This document shows, one piece after another, positions 49,041 through 58,258 of a stretch of 64,000 nt of DNA. Source of the DNA: Methylobacterium sp. R2-1. Lineage in GTDB: Bacteria > Pseudomonadota > Alphaproteobacteria > Rhizobiales > Beijerinckiaceae. Every line of letters starts with the position of its first letter. Position 1 is the first letter of the stretch. Where the stretch lies: NCBI RefSeq assembly GCF_014191355.1, contig NZ_JACHWM010000001.1, positions 310,001-374,000 of the forward strand. The letters run 5' to 3'. The notes beneath the pieces were generated by a model that made no database searches, was not told the DNA's origin, and saw nothing but the letters and a program-made list of their open reading frames with translations. The position numbers and the translations under genes are program-made.

Positions 49041-49979
49041 ATGGAGGCATTGGCCGTCGTCCTTGCACGACCGGAGCACTTGGCGCTGAACCGCCTCGCG
49101 CTCACCCCTGCTGAAGAGGGCGACGCGGTTGTTGCCGTTTCCTGGAGCGGGATCAGCACGGGGACCGAGCGACTGCTCTGGTCCGGCCGGATGCCGCCCT
49201 TTCCCGGTATGGGTTATCCGCTGGTGCCGGGCTACGAGTCGGTCGGCACGGTGATCGAGACGGAGGCCGGAAGCGGCCTGCGCGTCGGCCAGACCGTGTT
49301 CGTGCCCGGCGCCCGCTGCTTCGGCGAGGTCAACGGCCTGTTCGGCGGAGCCGCCTCGCACCTGATCGCTCCGGCCTCCCGCCTCGTCCCGGTCGATGCC
49401 GCGCTCGGCGACCGTGCCTGCCTCATCGCTCTGGCGGCGACCGCCTACCATGCCCTGTCCGGTATCGTGCCCGGCGGGCGGAATCTGATCGTCGGCCACG
49501 GCGTGCTCGGCCGGCTGCTCGCGCGGCTGACGGTGCTGGCGGGCGGCGAGCCGGTGGTGTGGGAGCGCGAGCCGCTCCGGGCCGCGGGCACCTTCGGCTA
49601 TGCCGTGCTCGCGCCCGAGGAAGATCCGGCGCGCGACTATTCGGTCATCACCGATGTCAGCGGCGATTCGAGCCTGCTCGATACGCTGATCGGCCGCCTC
49701 GCGGCCGGAGGCGAGATCGTTCTCGCCGGCTTCTACGAGGCGCCGCTCGCCTTTGCCTTCCCGCCCGCCTTCATGCGCGAGGCCCGCATCCGGGTTTCGG
49801 CGGAGTGGCGGCCGGCCGACCTCTCGGCGGTCCGGGCCCTGATCGAGGCCGGAAGCCTGTCGCTCGACGGGCTGATCACCCACCGGGCACCCGCCACGGA
49901 AGCGGGGGAGGCCTACCGCACGGCCTTCGCCGATCCGGCCTGCCTGAAGATGATCCTCGATTGGAGGACCTGCTCATGA
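49041..49979 (+). CDS. bchC: Bacteriochlorophyllide a dehydrogenase BchC
   Basis: BchC oxidises the 3-hydroxyethyl group to 3-acetyl late in bacteriochlorophyll a synthesis. The 312-residue zinc-free MDR-type dehydrogenase has SWSGISTGTERLLWSGRMP, PLVPGYESVG, the cofactor stretch LIVGHGVLGRLLARL, and ITDVSGDSSLLDTLI. The ATG at 49041 has GGAGA upstream; an ATG at 48981 falls inside the PpsR box. Its last four bases overlap bchX (ATGA). Confidence 0.93.
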   Translation: MEALAVVLARPEHLALNRLALTPAEEGDAVVAVSWSGISTGTERLLWSGRMPPFPGMGYPLVPGYESVGTVIETEAGSGLRVGQTVFVPGARCFGEVNGLFGGAASHLIAPASRLVPVDAALGDRACLIALAATAYHALSGIVPGGRNLIVGHGVLGRLLARLTVLAGGEPVVWEREPLRAAGTFGYAVLAPEEDPARDYSVITDVSGDSSLLDTLIGRLAAGGEIVLAGFYEAPLAFAFPPAFMREARIRVSAEWRPADLSAVRALIEAGSLSLDGLITHRAPATEAGEAYRTAFADPACLKMILDWRTCS

Positions 49980-50980
49980 ACCTTCAGCTCAACAAGGCGG
50001 CACTCGCCGCCGCTGCGACGCTGCGGGACGAGGCCGCCATCGAGCCCGATCCGGTCGCGACCGGCGAGGTGAAGCGCGAGACGCAGATCATCGCGATCTA
50101 CGGCAAGGGCGGCATCGGCAAGTCATTCACCCTGGCCAATCTCAGCTACATGATGGCCCAGCAGGGCAAGAAGGTGCTGCTGATCGGCTGCGACCCGAAG
50201 AGCGACACGACCTCGCTCCTGTTCGGCGGGCGCGCCTGCCCGACCATCATCGAGACCTCGACCAGGAAGAAGCTCGCGGGCGAGGCGGTCGCCATCGGCG
50301 ACGTCTGCTTCAAGCGTGACGGCGTCTACGCGATGGAGCTCGGCGGGCCGGAGGTCGGCCGCGGCTGCGGCGGGCGCGGCATCATCCACGGCTTCGAGCT
50401 CTTGGAGAAGCTCGGCTTCCACGATTGGGGCTTCGACTACGTCCTGCTCGACTTCCTCGGCGACGTGGTCTGCGGCGGCTTCGGCCTGCCGATCGCCCGC
50501 GACATGTGCCAGAAGGTCATCGTCGTCGGCTCCAACGATCTGCAATCGCTCTACGTCGCCAACAACGTCTGCTCGGCGGTCGAATACTTCCGCAAGATGG
50601 GCGGCAATGTCGGCGTCGGCGGCCTCGTCATCAACAAGGACGACGGGACCGGCGAAGCCCAGGCCTTCGCCGATGCGGCGGGCATTCCGGTGCTGGCCTC
50701 GATCCCGGCCGACGACGACATCCGCCGCAAGAGCGCGAATTACGAGATCATCGGCAAGCCCGACGGGCGCTGGGGCACGCTCTTCGCCGACCTCTCGCAG
50801 AACGTGGCGGAGGCCGCGCCGCACCAGCCGACGCCGCTGAGCCAGGACGCTCTGCTCGGCCTGTTCTCCAGCGAAGCCACCGGGCGCGACGTGGTGCTGG
50901 AGCCCGCCACCATCGAGGACATGTGCGGGCGAACCAGCCTCGCCAAGCCGTCCCTCGAAGTCGTCTACGACGAGGTCTGA
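49976..50980 (+). CDS. bchX: Chlorophyllide a reductase iron protein BchX
   Basis: BchX is the NifH-like ATPase that passes electrons to BchYZ, reducing ring B of chlorophyllide. The 334-residue protein has P-loop YGKGGIGKS (residues 42-50), CDPKSDTTS, and the two cluster cysteines of a dimer-bridging [4Fe-4S] in GRGCGGRG and DVVCGGFGLP. All key residues are present, and three bases separate its stop from bchY. Confidence 0.96.
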   Translation: MNLQLNKAALAAAATLRDEAAIEPDPVATGEVKRETQIIAIYGKGGIGKSFTLANLSYMMAQQGKKVLLIGCDPKSDTTSLLFGGRACPTIIETSTRKKLAGEAVAIGDVCFKRDGVYAMELGGPEVGRGCGGRGIIHGFELLEKLGFHDWGFDYVLLDFLGDVVCGGFGLPIARDMCQKVIVVGSNDLQSLYVANNVCSAVEYFRKMGGNVGVGGLVINKDDGTGEAQAFADAAGIPVLASIPADDDIRRKSANYEIIGKPDGRWGTLFADLSQNVAEAAPHQPTPLSQDALLGLFSSEATGRDVVLEPATIEDMCGRTSLAKPSLEVVYDEV

Positions 50981-50983
50981 ACC

Positions 50984-52510
50984 ATGCCGGTCAGCCTCGA
51001 CATCGCCGCGCTCCGCGCCCGCCGCCCCGAAGGCATCGATCTCGCCGCGACACAGGGCGACGGGCTCGGCTGTCATGCCGGCAAGAATGCGATGCGCGCG
51101 GCCGCCGAGGTCGCCGGCCTGTCCGGAACGCTGGAGCAGTACCGGCGGGACTACCCGGCCGGGCCGCACGATCAGCCGCAGAGCATGTGCCCGGCCTTCG
51201 GCTCCTTGCGCGTCGGCCTGCGCATGCGGCGCACGATGACGATCCTGTCGGGAAGCGCCTGCTGCGTCTACGGGCTCACCTTCACCTCGCACTTCTACGG
51301 TGCGCGCCGCAGCGTCGGTTACGTGCCGTTCAACTCCGAGACGCTTGTTACCGGCAAGCTGTTCGAGGACATCCGCGAAGCGGTCCACGCCTCGGCCAAA
51401 CCGCAAGACTACGACGCGATCGTCGTCATCAACCTCTGCGTTCCGACCGCATCGGGCGTGCCGCTGCGCCTTCTGCCGAAGCAGATCGACGGGGTGCGTG
51501 TCATCGGCATCGACGTGCCGGGCTTCGGCGTGCCGACCCATGCCGAGGCCAAGGACGTGCTGGCCGGCGCGATGCTGAAGTTCGCCCGCAGCGAGGCCGA
51601 GAACGGCCCGGTCCAGGCCCCGCGCGGCGGCCGGTCGGAGCGTCCGTCGGTCGCACTGCTCGGCGAGATGTTCCCGGTCGATCCCGTGGTGATCGGCGCG
51701 CTCCTCGAACCGCTCGGCCTCAGCGCCGGCCCCGTCGTGCCGACGCGGGAATGGCGCGAGCTCTACGGTGCCCTCGACGCGGCGGCGGTGGCGGCGATCC
51801 ACCCGTTCTACACCGCGAGCGTGCGCGAGTTCGAGGCGGCCGGCCGCCCGGTGGTGAGCTCCGCCCCCGTCGGCCATGACGGCACCGCCGACTGGCTCGC
51901 CGCCATCGGCAAAGCCTGCGACGTCCCGCAGGAAAAGATCGCGGCGGCGCAGAACCGGCTTCTGCCGGCGATCCGGGGGGCTTTGTCCGCGGCACCGATC
52001 CGCGGGCGCATCACGCTGTCGGGCTACGAGGGCTCGGAACTCCTGGTCGCGCGCCTCCTCGTCGAGAGCGGCGCCGAGGTGCCCTATGTCGGCACGGCCT
52101 GCCCGCGCACGCCTTGGTCCGAGCCCGACCGGACCTGGCTCGAGGAGCGCGGCGTCACCATCCGCTACCGCGCCTCGCTGGAAGACGATCTCGCGGCGTT
52201 CGAGGAATTCCGACCGGATCTCGCCATCGGCACGACCCCGGTGGTGCAGAAGGCGAAGGAAGCCGGCACGCCGGCGCTCTACTTCACCAACCTGATCTCG
52301 GCGCGTCCGCTGATGGGCGCGGCCGGGGCCGGCTCGCTGGCCAAAGTCGTCAACGCGGCGCTGGCCAACCGGCCGCGCTTCGACGCCATGCGCGCCTTCT
52401 TCGAGGGCGTCGGCACCGGCCACGCCGCCGGCATCTGGCAGGACGTGCCGACGCGCAAGGCCGCGCCGAAGGCGGCAGCTCCCCTGAAGCCGATCGGGGA
52501 GATGGTCTGA
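50984..52510 (+). CDS. bchY: Chlorophyllide a reductase subunit BchY
   Basis: BchY is a NifD-like catalytic subunit of chlorophyllide reductase. The 508-residue protein carries the cluster cysteines in [16 protein letters not shown] and [11 protein letters not shown]. Its C-terminal half shows [20 protein letters not shown] and [20 protein letters not shown]. The frame is open throughout and its stop overlaps the bchZ ATG by one base (TGATG). Confidence 0.95.
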   Translation: MPVSLDIAALRARRPEGIDLAATQGDGLGCHAGKNAMRAAAEVAGLSGTLEQYRRDYPAGPHDQPQSMCPAFGSLRVGLRMRRTMTILSGSACCVYGLTFTSHFYGARRSVGYVPFNSETLVTGKLFEDIREAVHASAKPQDYDAIVVINLCVPTASGVPLRLLPKQIDGVRVIGIDVPGFGVPTHAEAKDVLAGAMLKFARSEAENGPVQAPRGGRSERPSVALLGEMFPVDPVVIGALLEPLGLSAGPVVPTREWRELYGALDAAAVAAIHPFYTASVREFEAAGRPVVSSAPVGHDGTADWLAAIGKACDVPQEKIAAAQNRLLPAIRGALSAAPIRGRITLSGYEGSELLVARLLVESGAEVPYVGTACPRTPWSEPDRTWLEERGVTIRYRASLEDDLAAFEEFRPDLAIGTTPVVQKAKEAGTPALYFTNLISARPLMGAAGAGSLAKVVNAALANRPRFDAMRAFFEGVGTGHAAGIWQDVPTRKAAPKAAAPLKPIGEMV

Positions 52511-53976
52511 TGCTGATCATCGATCACGACCGCGCCGGCGGCTACTGGGGGGCGGTCTACGTCTTCACGGCGATCAAGGGCTTACAGGTCGTCATCGACG
52601 GCCCCGTGGGCTGCGAGAACCTGCCGGTCACCTCGGTGCTGCACTACACCGACGCCCTGCCGCCGCACGAATTGCCGATCGTCGTCACCGGGCTCGCCGA
52701 AGAGGAACTCGGCCGCCACGGCACGGAAGGGGCTATGAAGCGGGCGCACGCCACGCTCGATCCCGGCCAGCCCAGCGTCGTGGTGACGGGCTCGATCGCC
52801 GAGATGATCGGCGGCGGCGTCACCCCCGAGGGTACCGGGCTCCAGCGCTTCCTCCCGCGCACCATCGACGAGGACCAGTGGCAATCGGCCGACCGGGCGA
52901 TGAGCTGGCTCTGGCAGGAATACGGCGCGAAGCGCTTCGCCAAGAAGGGTATTCCGGCCCGGCCCGAGCGCACGGCCGGGGAGCAGCCGCGGGTCAACAT
53001 CATCGGCCCGGCCTACGGCACCTTCAACATGGCCTCGGACCTCGCCGAGATCCGCCGCCTCGTGGAAGGCATCGGCGCCGAGGTGAATCTCACCTTCCCG
53101 CTCGGCTCGCACCTCGCCGACGTACCCAAGCTCGTCAACGCCGATGCCAATATCTGCCTCTACCGCGAGTTCGGCCGCCTGCTCTGCGAGAGCCTGGAGC
53201 GGCCCTATCTCCAGGCGCCGATCGGGGTGCTCTCGACCACCAAGTTCCTGCGCACGCTCGGCGAGATCCTCGGGCTCGACCCCGAACCCTTCATCGAGCG
53301 CGAGCGCCACACCACGATCAAGCCGGTCTGGGACCTGTGGCGCTCGGTGACGCAGGACTTCTTCGGCACCGCGAGCTTCGGCATCGTCGCGACCGAGACC
53401 TATACGCGCGGCGTGCGCCACTTCCTCGAAGAGGAGATGGGTCTGCCCTGCCACTTCGCCTTCGCGCGTTCCGCCGGGGCCAAGCCCGACAACGCGGCGG
53501 TGCGCGAGGCGATCAAGGCCAACCCGCCGCTCGTCCTGTTCGGCTCCTTCAACGAGCGCATGTATCTCGCCGAGAGCGGCGGGCGGGCGGTCTACGTGCC
53601 CGCCTCGTTCCCCGGCGCCATCATCCGGCGGCACACCGGCACGCCGTTCATGGGCTACGCCGGCGCGACCTACCTGATTCAGGAGGTCTGCAACGCGCTG
53701 TTCGACATGCTCTTCCACATCCTGCCACTCGCCCGCGACATGGATGCGGTCGAGGCCACGCCTGCCCGGACGCACCGCGAACTGCCCTGGGACGAAGCCG
53801 CTCGCGCCTGGCTCGACACGCTGGTCGAGGCGCATCCCGTCCTCACGCGCATCTCCGCCGCCAAGCGCCTGCGCGACGCCGCCGAGCGGGCCGCCCGCCG
53901 GGATGCCGCCGAGCGCGTCGCGCCCGCCCATGTCGAGCGGGCGCGGAGCGACCTCACCGTCGGAGCCGCCGCATGA
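52510..53976 (+). CDS. bchZ: Chlorophyllide a reductase subunit BchZ
   Basis: BchZ is the NifK-like partner of BchY. The 488-residue protein begins [18 protein letters not shown] and has the conserved [24 protein letters not shown] cysteine region, [10 protein letters not shown], and a C-terminal [31 protein letters not shown] that resembles the light-independent protochlorophyllide-reductase family tail. The frame is intact; it overlaps pufQ by four bases. Confidence 0.95.
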   Translation: MLIIDHDRAGGYWGAVYVFTAIKGLQVVIDGPVGCENLPVTSVLHYTDALPPHELPIVVTGLAEEELGRHGTEGAMKRAHATLDPGQPSVVVTGSIAEMIGGGVTPEGTGLQRFLPRTIDEDQWQSADRAMSWLWQEYGAKRFAKKGIPARPERTAGEQPRVNIIGPAYGTFNMASDLAEIRRLVEGIGAEVNLTFPLGSHLADVPKLVNADANICLYREFGRLLCESLERPYLQAPIGVLSTTKFLRTLGEILGLDPEPFIERERHTTIKPVWDLWRSVTQDFFGTASFGIVATETYTRGVRHFLEEEMGLPCHFAFARSAGAKPDNAAVREAIKANPPLVLFGSFNERMYLAESGGRAVYVPASFPGAIIRRHTGTPFMGYAGATYLIQEVCNALFDMLFHILPLARDMDAVEATPARTHRELPWDEAARAWLDTLVEAHPVLTRISAAKRLRDAAERAARRDAAERVAPAHVERARSDLTVGAAA

Positions 53977-54278
53977 GCGCGCTCCTCCATCCCCTTCACC
54001 CTTCGGTGCCGTACGGCGCCGGAAAACCTGCGGAGCCACCTGCCATGGGAATCGTCATGCAACGATCGATGCCCGCATCGTCGCGCCTGCACAGCGAGGC
54101 GATCCAGTTCCGGATCATCCTCGCCGCGACCTACCCGTTCTTCCTCGCCGCCGCCGTGGTGCAGCGCGTCCTTCCGGGCAGCCCGCCGCGGCGCGGCCTG
54201 CCGCCGGCTCGCCGCTCGGTTTTCGGCGAGGCCAAGGCGATGGCCGTCTCGGCCATCCCCTTCGCCTTCATGGGCTAA
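53973..54278 (+). CDS. pufQ: PufQ, photosynthetic complex assembly protein
   Basis: PufQ is a small membrane protein needed for normal bacteriochlorophyll and LH1 formation. The C-terminal part ([23 protein letters not shown], then [18 protein letters not shown]) fits the family, with one hydrophobic segment. At 101 residues it is longer than the usual 70-80. The ATG at 53973 overlaps the bchZ stop, but the ATGs at 54045 or 54057 would give more typical lengths. It precedes pufB by 117 bases. Confidence 0.8.
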   Translation: MSALLHPLHPSVPYGAGKPAEPPAMGIVMQRSMPASSRLHSEAIQFRIILAATYPFFLAAAVVQRVLPGSPPRRGLPPARRSVFGEAKAMAVSAIPFAFMG

Positions 54279-54395
54279 CTCGCCCCACAAACTTCCGTGC
54301 GGTGACACGGGGGACCCTGCGCCGTGATGGCATCGAGTCACGGCGACACCCGCCACGCCTGTCAACGCGCGGCATAACCAGCGGAGGTTCGATCG

Positions 54396-54626
54396 ATGGC
54401 GAACGGTATCACTGAAAGACCGAGCAGCCTGTCCGGGCTGACGGAACCCGAAGCCAAGGAATTTCACGCGATCTTCCTGACGAGCTTCATCATCTTCACG
54501 GCGATTGCCGTGGTCGCCCACATCCTCGTCTGGCTGTGGCGGCCCTGGTTGCCTGGGCCGAAGGGCTACGCCCTGCTCGACGGCGTGACGAACGCCGCCC
54601 ACGGCCTCGTGTCGATGATCGGCTGA
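54396..54626 (+). CDS. pufB: LH1 beta polypeptide PufB
   Basis: A 76-residue antenna apoprotein. The bacteriochlorophyll-ligating histidine is in [12 protein letters not shown] and the conserved EFHAIF lies before the single membrane helix. The tail after WLPGPKGY is about 20 residues longer than in Rhodobacter LH1 beta. GGAGG precedes the ATG. Confidence 0.96.
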   Translation: MANGITERPSSLSGLTEPEAKEFHAIFLTSFIIFTAIAVVAHILVWLWRPWLPGPKGYALLDGVTNAAHGLVSMIG

Positions 54627-54637
54627 GGAGACGCGCG

Positions 54638-54826
54638 ATGCACAAGATCTGGCTTCTGTTCGATCCGCGGCGCACCCTCGTCGCGCTCTTCACCTTCCTG
54701 TTCGTCCTGGCGCTGCTGATCCACTTCATCCTGCTCAGCACCGACCGGTTCAACTGGCTCGAAGGCCCGAAGGACGCGAAGGCGGCCGCCGCTCACAGCC
54801 TCGTCCTCCCGACGATGCCGGGCTGA
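54638..54826 (+). CDS. pufA: LH1 alpha polypeptide PufA
   Basis: A 62-residue antenna apoprotein beginning [18 protein letters not shown], with the ligating histidine in [10 protein letters not shown] and RFNWLEG after the helix, as in LH1 alpha of purple bacteria. AGGAG lies eight bases upstream. It follows pufB by 11 bases. Confidence 0.96.
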   Translation: MHKIWLLFDPRRTLVALFTFLFVLALLIHFILLSTDRFNWLEGPKDAKAAAAHSLVLPTMPG

Positions 54827-54858
54827 CCGGCCTCGTGGCCGGTCCTGCCGCGGGCAGG
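54825..54858 (+). promoter_or_regulatory. Tandem hairpins between pufA and pufL
   Basis: GACCGGCC-TCGT-GGCCGGTC (perfect eight-base stem, 54825-54844) begins in the pufA stop, followed by CCTGCC-GCG-GGCAGG (54844-54858). In Rhodobacter, hairpins at this spot stabilise pufBA mRNA and let antenna outnumber reaction centre; the same role is inferred here. Confidence 0.6.
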
Positions 54859-54904
54859 CACGCCTGCCCCGGCACCTTCCATCCTCATTTCGGGGATCTC
54901 CGCC

Positions 54905-55730
54905 ATGGCAATGCTGAGTTTCGAGCGCAAATATCGGGTCCGCGGCGGCACCCTGCTGGGCGGAGACCTGTTCGACTTCTGGGTCGGTCCGTTCTACGTC
55001 GGCTTCTTCGGCGTCACGACGATCTTCTTCTCGGTGCTCGGCACCGCGCTGATCCTCTACGGAGCGGCGATCGGCCCGACCTGGAACATCTGGCAGATCA
55101 ACATCGCGCCCCCCGACTTGAAATACGGGCTGGCGCTGGCACCCCTGAAGGAAGGGGGCCTGTGGCAGATCATCACCTTCTGCGCGATCGGGGCATTCGT
55201 CTCCTGGGCGCTGCGCGAGGTCGAAATCTGCCGTAAGCTCGGCATCGGCTACCATGTGCCGTTCGCCTTCTCGGTGGCGATCTTCGCCTACGTTTCGCTC
55301 GTGGGTGATCCGCCCCTTCCTGATGGGCGCATGGGGCTACGGTTTTCCCTACGGCATCCTCAGCCACCTCGATTGGGTGTCGAACACCGGCTACCAGTAC
55401 CTGCATTTCCACTACAATCCCGCGCACATGCTCGCCGTGAGCTTCTTCTTCACGACGACCTTCGCGCTGGCGCTCCACGGCTCGCTGATCCTGTCCTCGA
55501 CCAACCCCGCCAAGGGCGAGACGGTGAAGACGCCCGAGCACGAGGACACCTATTTCCGCGACACGATCGGCTACTCGATCGGAACACTCGGCATTCACCG
55601 GCTCGGCCTGTTCCTGGCGCTGTCCGCGGGGTTCTGGAGCGCGGTCTGCATCGTCATCTCGGGCCCCTTCTGGACGCAAGGCTGGCCGGAATGGTGGGGC
55701 TGGTGGCTCAACCTGCCCGTGTGGCGGTGA
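54905..55730 (+). pseudogene. pufL: Reaction-centre L subunit PufL, broken by a one-base insertion
   Basis: PufL binds the special pair and quinone in the reaction-centre core. Bases 54905-55303 encode a normal N-terminal half ([20 protein letters not shown], then [14 protein letters not shown]). The normal sequence then resumes one frame over from 55305 ([53 protein letters not shown]) to a stop at 55728-55730. The run GTGGGTG at 55301-55307 should be GTGGTG, so one G is extra near residue 133. As read, translation runs out of frame to 55768 and loses all histidine ligands. Joined, the protein is about 274 residues, the usual length. Real mutation and sequencing error cannot be separated here. 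Confidence 0.9.
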
Positions 55731-55854
55731 ACCGGATCGCCGTCCGGCATCCGCGCCGGCCGGCCTAGGGCGCAGGTCCGATCTTCGGGCGCGGGGACCT
55801 CCGCCGACGGCGTGAGCCTCCCTGAGCGACCGCAGGTCCATGGAGGGAGACGCC

Positions 55855-56844
55855 GTGGCCTACTATCAGAACATCTTCACGCAGGTGCAGGTGCGCCCGG
55901 TCGAGCCGGAGCACGGAATCCCGATCTCATCCGACTCCCGCATCGGCCGGCCCTTCAACAGCTACTTGTTCGGGCTGATCGGCAACTCTCAGGTCGGACC
56001 GATCTACGGCGGCTATCTCGGGGGCCTGTCCTTCGCCTGCGGCCTGATCGCGTTCGAGATCATCGGCCTCAACATGTGGGCCAGCGTGAACTGGGATCCG
56101 ATCCAGTTCGTGCGTCAGCTTCCCTGGCTGGCGCTCGAACCACCGCTGCCCAAATACGGGCTCAAGGTTCTGCCTCCGCTCAACGAGGGCGGCTGGTGGT
56201 TGATCGCAGGCTTCTTCCTCACCGCCTCGATCCTGCTGTGGTGGGTGCGGATGTACCGCCGTGCCCGGGCACTCGGCCTGGGCACGCACGTGCCCTGGGC
56301 CTTCGCCTCCGCGATCTGGCTCTACCTCGTGCTGGGCTTCATCCGCCCGCTGCTGATGGGCTCGTGGAGCGAGGCGGTGCCGTTCGGCATCTTCCCGCAC
56401 CTCGATTGGACGGCCGCGTTCTCGCTGCGCTACGGCAACCTGTTCTACAACCCGTTCCACATGCTCTCGATCGTCTTCCTGTACGGGTCGACGCTGCTGT
56501 TTGCCATGCACGGGGGCACGATCCTCGCCACGAGCCGCTACGGCGCGGAGCGTGAGATCGACCAGATCGTGGACCGCGGGACCGCCACCGAGCGGGCCGC
56601 CCTGTTCTGGCGCTGGACCATGGGCTTCAATGCCACGATGGAGTCGGTCCACCGTTGGGCCTGGTGGTTCGCCGTGCTGACGACGCTGACCGGCGGCATC
56701 GGCATCCTGCTCACCGGCACGGTGGTGGACAACTGGTACCTCTGGGCGGTGAAGCACGGCGTCGCGCCGTCCTACCCGCAGATCTACGGGCCGATCACCG
56801 ATCCGCTGGCCGTGCCGGGCGGAACACCAGGGGGGACACCATGA
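55855..56844 (+). CDS. pufM: Reaction-centre M subunit PufM
   Basis: PufM pairs with PufL in the reaction centre. The intact 329-residue protein has [10 protein letters not shown], the membrane helices, [15 protein letters not shown] with a special-pair ligand, FAMHGGTI and [17 protein letters not shown] chose the GTG at 55855 after GGAGGGAG, which gives the usual N-terminus; an ATG at 55840 would add five residues. The C-terminus ends in a GTPGGTP extension. The stop overlaps pufC by four bases. Confidence 0.95.
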   Translation: MAYYQNIFTQVQVRPVEPEHGIPISSDSRIGRPFNSYLFGLIGNSQVGPIYGGYLGGLSFACGLIAFEIIGLNMWASVNWDPIQFVRQLPWLALEPPLPKYGLKVLPPLNEGGWWLIAGFFLTASILLWWVRMYRRARALGLGTHVPWAFASAIWLYLVLGFIRPLLMGSWSEAVPFGIFPHLDWTAAFSLRYGNLFYNPFHMLSIVFLYGSTLLFAMHGGTILATSRYGAEREIDQIVDRGTATERAALFWRWTMGFNATMESVHRWAWWFAVLTTLTGGIGILLTGTVVDNWYLWAVKHGVAPSYPQIYGPITDPLAVPGGTPGGTP

Positions 56845-57941
56845 AGACGCTGCTCGTCGTCGCGGGCGCGGTCGTCGCCCTGTTCCTCACCATCGCCCAG
56901 TTCGGCACGGCGGGCTGGACGAAGCCGCCGATCCTCGCTCAGCAGCACGGCTTTCGCGGCACGGGCATGGATCAGATCCAGACCAAGGCGGGCGCGGCGG
57001 CACTGAAGGCGGCCAACATACCGCCCACGCCCGCCGATCCGGTCGAGGCCGGCACGGAGAAGGCCGGCGCGGTCTACGAGAATGTGCAGGTCCTCAAGGA
57101 TGTGAGCGTCGAGGAATTCAATCGCCTGATGACGTCGATGACGGAGTGGGTCAGCCCGGAGCAGGGCTGCACCTACTGCCACAACACCGAGAACATGGCC
57201 GATGACAGCCTCTATCAGAAGAAGGTTGCCCGCCGGATGATCCAGATGGTGCAGCACATCAACACCGCCTGGAAGGAGAACCATGTCGGCGAGGCCGGCG
57301 TGAACTGCTACACCTGCCACCGTGGCCAGCCGGTGCCGAAGCATGTCTGGTTCCAGAATCCAGGGCCGAACTACAAGACCGGCTTCATCGCCCGCAACAA
57401 CGGGCAGAACATGGCCTCGCCCGCGGTCGGACTGGCCTCGCTGCCCTACGACACGCTGAGTGAGTTCTTCGGCAAGAAGGACGCCGACGAGAACCTGATC
57501 CGCGTGAACGCGACGACGGCATTGCCGGAGAGCAAGGGCAAGCCGATCCAGGCGGCCGAGCGGACCTATGGTCTGATGATCCACATGTCGTCGTCGCTCG
57601 GCGTCAATTGCACCTACTGCCACAACACCCGGGCGATCTCGAACTGGTCGCAGAGCACGCCGCAGCGCACCTTGGCCTGGCACGCGATCCGCATGGTGCG
57701 TGATCTGAATGGCAACTATATCGAGCCGCTGACCACAACCTTCCCGGCAAATCGCCTCGGCCCCACCGGCGATGCGCCGAAGCTGAACTGTGCCACCTGC
57801 CATAACGGCCAGAGCAAGCCGCTGGCGGGAGCGCACGTGATCGAGAGCTACCCTGAACTGGCCAGGGTGACTGCCGAAATGGCGGCCCAGCCTCCTGCCG
57901 CACCCGAAACGGTGCCGCAGGCACCCGCATCGCCGCCGTAG
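56841..57941 (+). CDS. pufC: Reaction-centre tetrahaem cytochrome c subunit PufC
   Basis: PufC re-reduces the oxidised special pair from the periplasmic side. The 366-residue protein has an N-terminal membrane segment ([19 protein letters not shown]) that looks like an uncleaved anchor, with no lipobox. Four haem-binding CxxCH motifs follow: CTYCH, CYTCH, CTYCH and CATCH. Conserved methionine ligands lie in RRMIQMV and YGLMIHMS. The C-terminus is Pro/Ala-rich. It ends the puf operon. Confidence 0.95.
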   Translation: MKTLLVVAGAVVALFLTIAQFGTAGWTKPPILAQQHGFRGTGMDQIQTKAGAAALKAANIPPTPADPVEAGTEKAGAVYENVQVLKDVSVEEFNRLMTSMTEWVSPEQGCTYCHNTENMADDSLYQKKVARRMIQMVQHINTAWKENHVGEAGVNCYTCHRGQPVPKHVWFQNPGPNYKTGFIARNNGQNMASPAVGLASLPYDTLSEFFGKKDADENLIRVNATTALPESKGKPIQAAERTYGLMIHMSSSLGVNCTYCHNTRAISNWSQSTPQRTLAWHAIRMVRDLNGNYIEPLTTTFPANRLGPTGDAPKLNCATCHNGQSKPLAGAHVIESYPELARVTAEMAAQPPAAPETVPQAPASPP

Positions 57942-57985
57942 GAGCAGGCGGCGCATCATCGGCCTCGCGAGGCTCCTCGCCGAGA

Positions 57986-58017
57986 GCCGCCGGTTCATTG
58001 GGCCGGCGGCTTTTTTT
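57986..58017 (+). terminator. Intrinsic terminator of the puf operon
   Basis: GCCGCCGG pairs with CCGGCGGC across nine bases and is followed by seven T residues, 45 bases after the pufC stop. Confidence 0.9.
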
Positions 58018-58258
58018 CCGTCGTTCAGTGTCACAGCAACTTTCTTGAAAGCCGGTAATCACAAACCAGCCGATGCTCGCCGGCCGGAAAACCGGCATGG
58101 TGCGGCGTGTCCAATCGAGGTGCGTGCGAAGTCAATCTATCTTAGGAATGCGTTCAAGATATCCCTAGATCGGATGGTGTAAGTCATTATGATTAGGGTG
58201 AAACTGCTGAAATTTGGTCGCATTTCGCGCTATCACCTAACCATTCAGCAGGAGTCGC
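58018..58258 (+). other. AT-richer intergenic region before the secretion genes
   Basis: This gap is noticeably less GC-rich than its neighbours, especially 58130-58245, and should hold the promoter of the type I secretion genes. A short GCCGG-AAAA-CCGGC hairpin lies at 58083-58096. I see no coding sequence or clear -35/-10 pair. Confidence 0.45.

Noticed and set aside
50123..52423. Minus-strand open frame of over 700 codons opposite bchX-bchY
   Set aside because: It spans two real genes on the other strand and has no recognisable motif.
55301..55310. Programmed ribosomal frameshift in pufL
   Set aside because: The site is only GGG with no slippery heptamer or downstream structure that I can see, and PufL is not known to use recoding. 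A mutation or read error is simpler.
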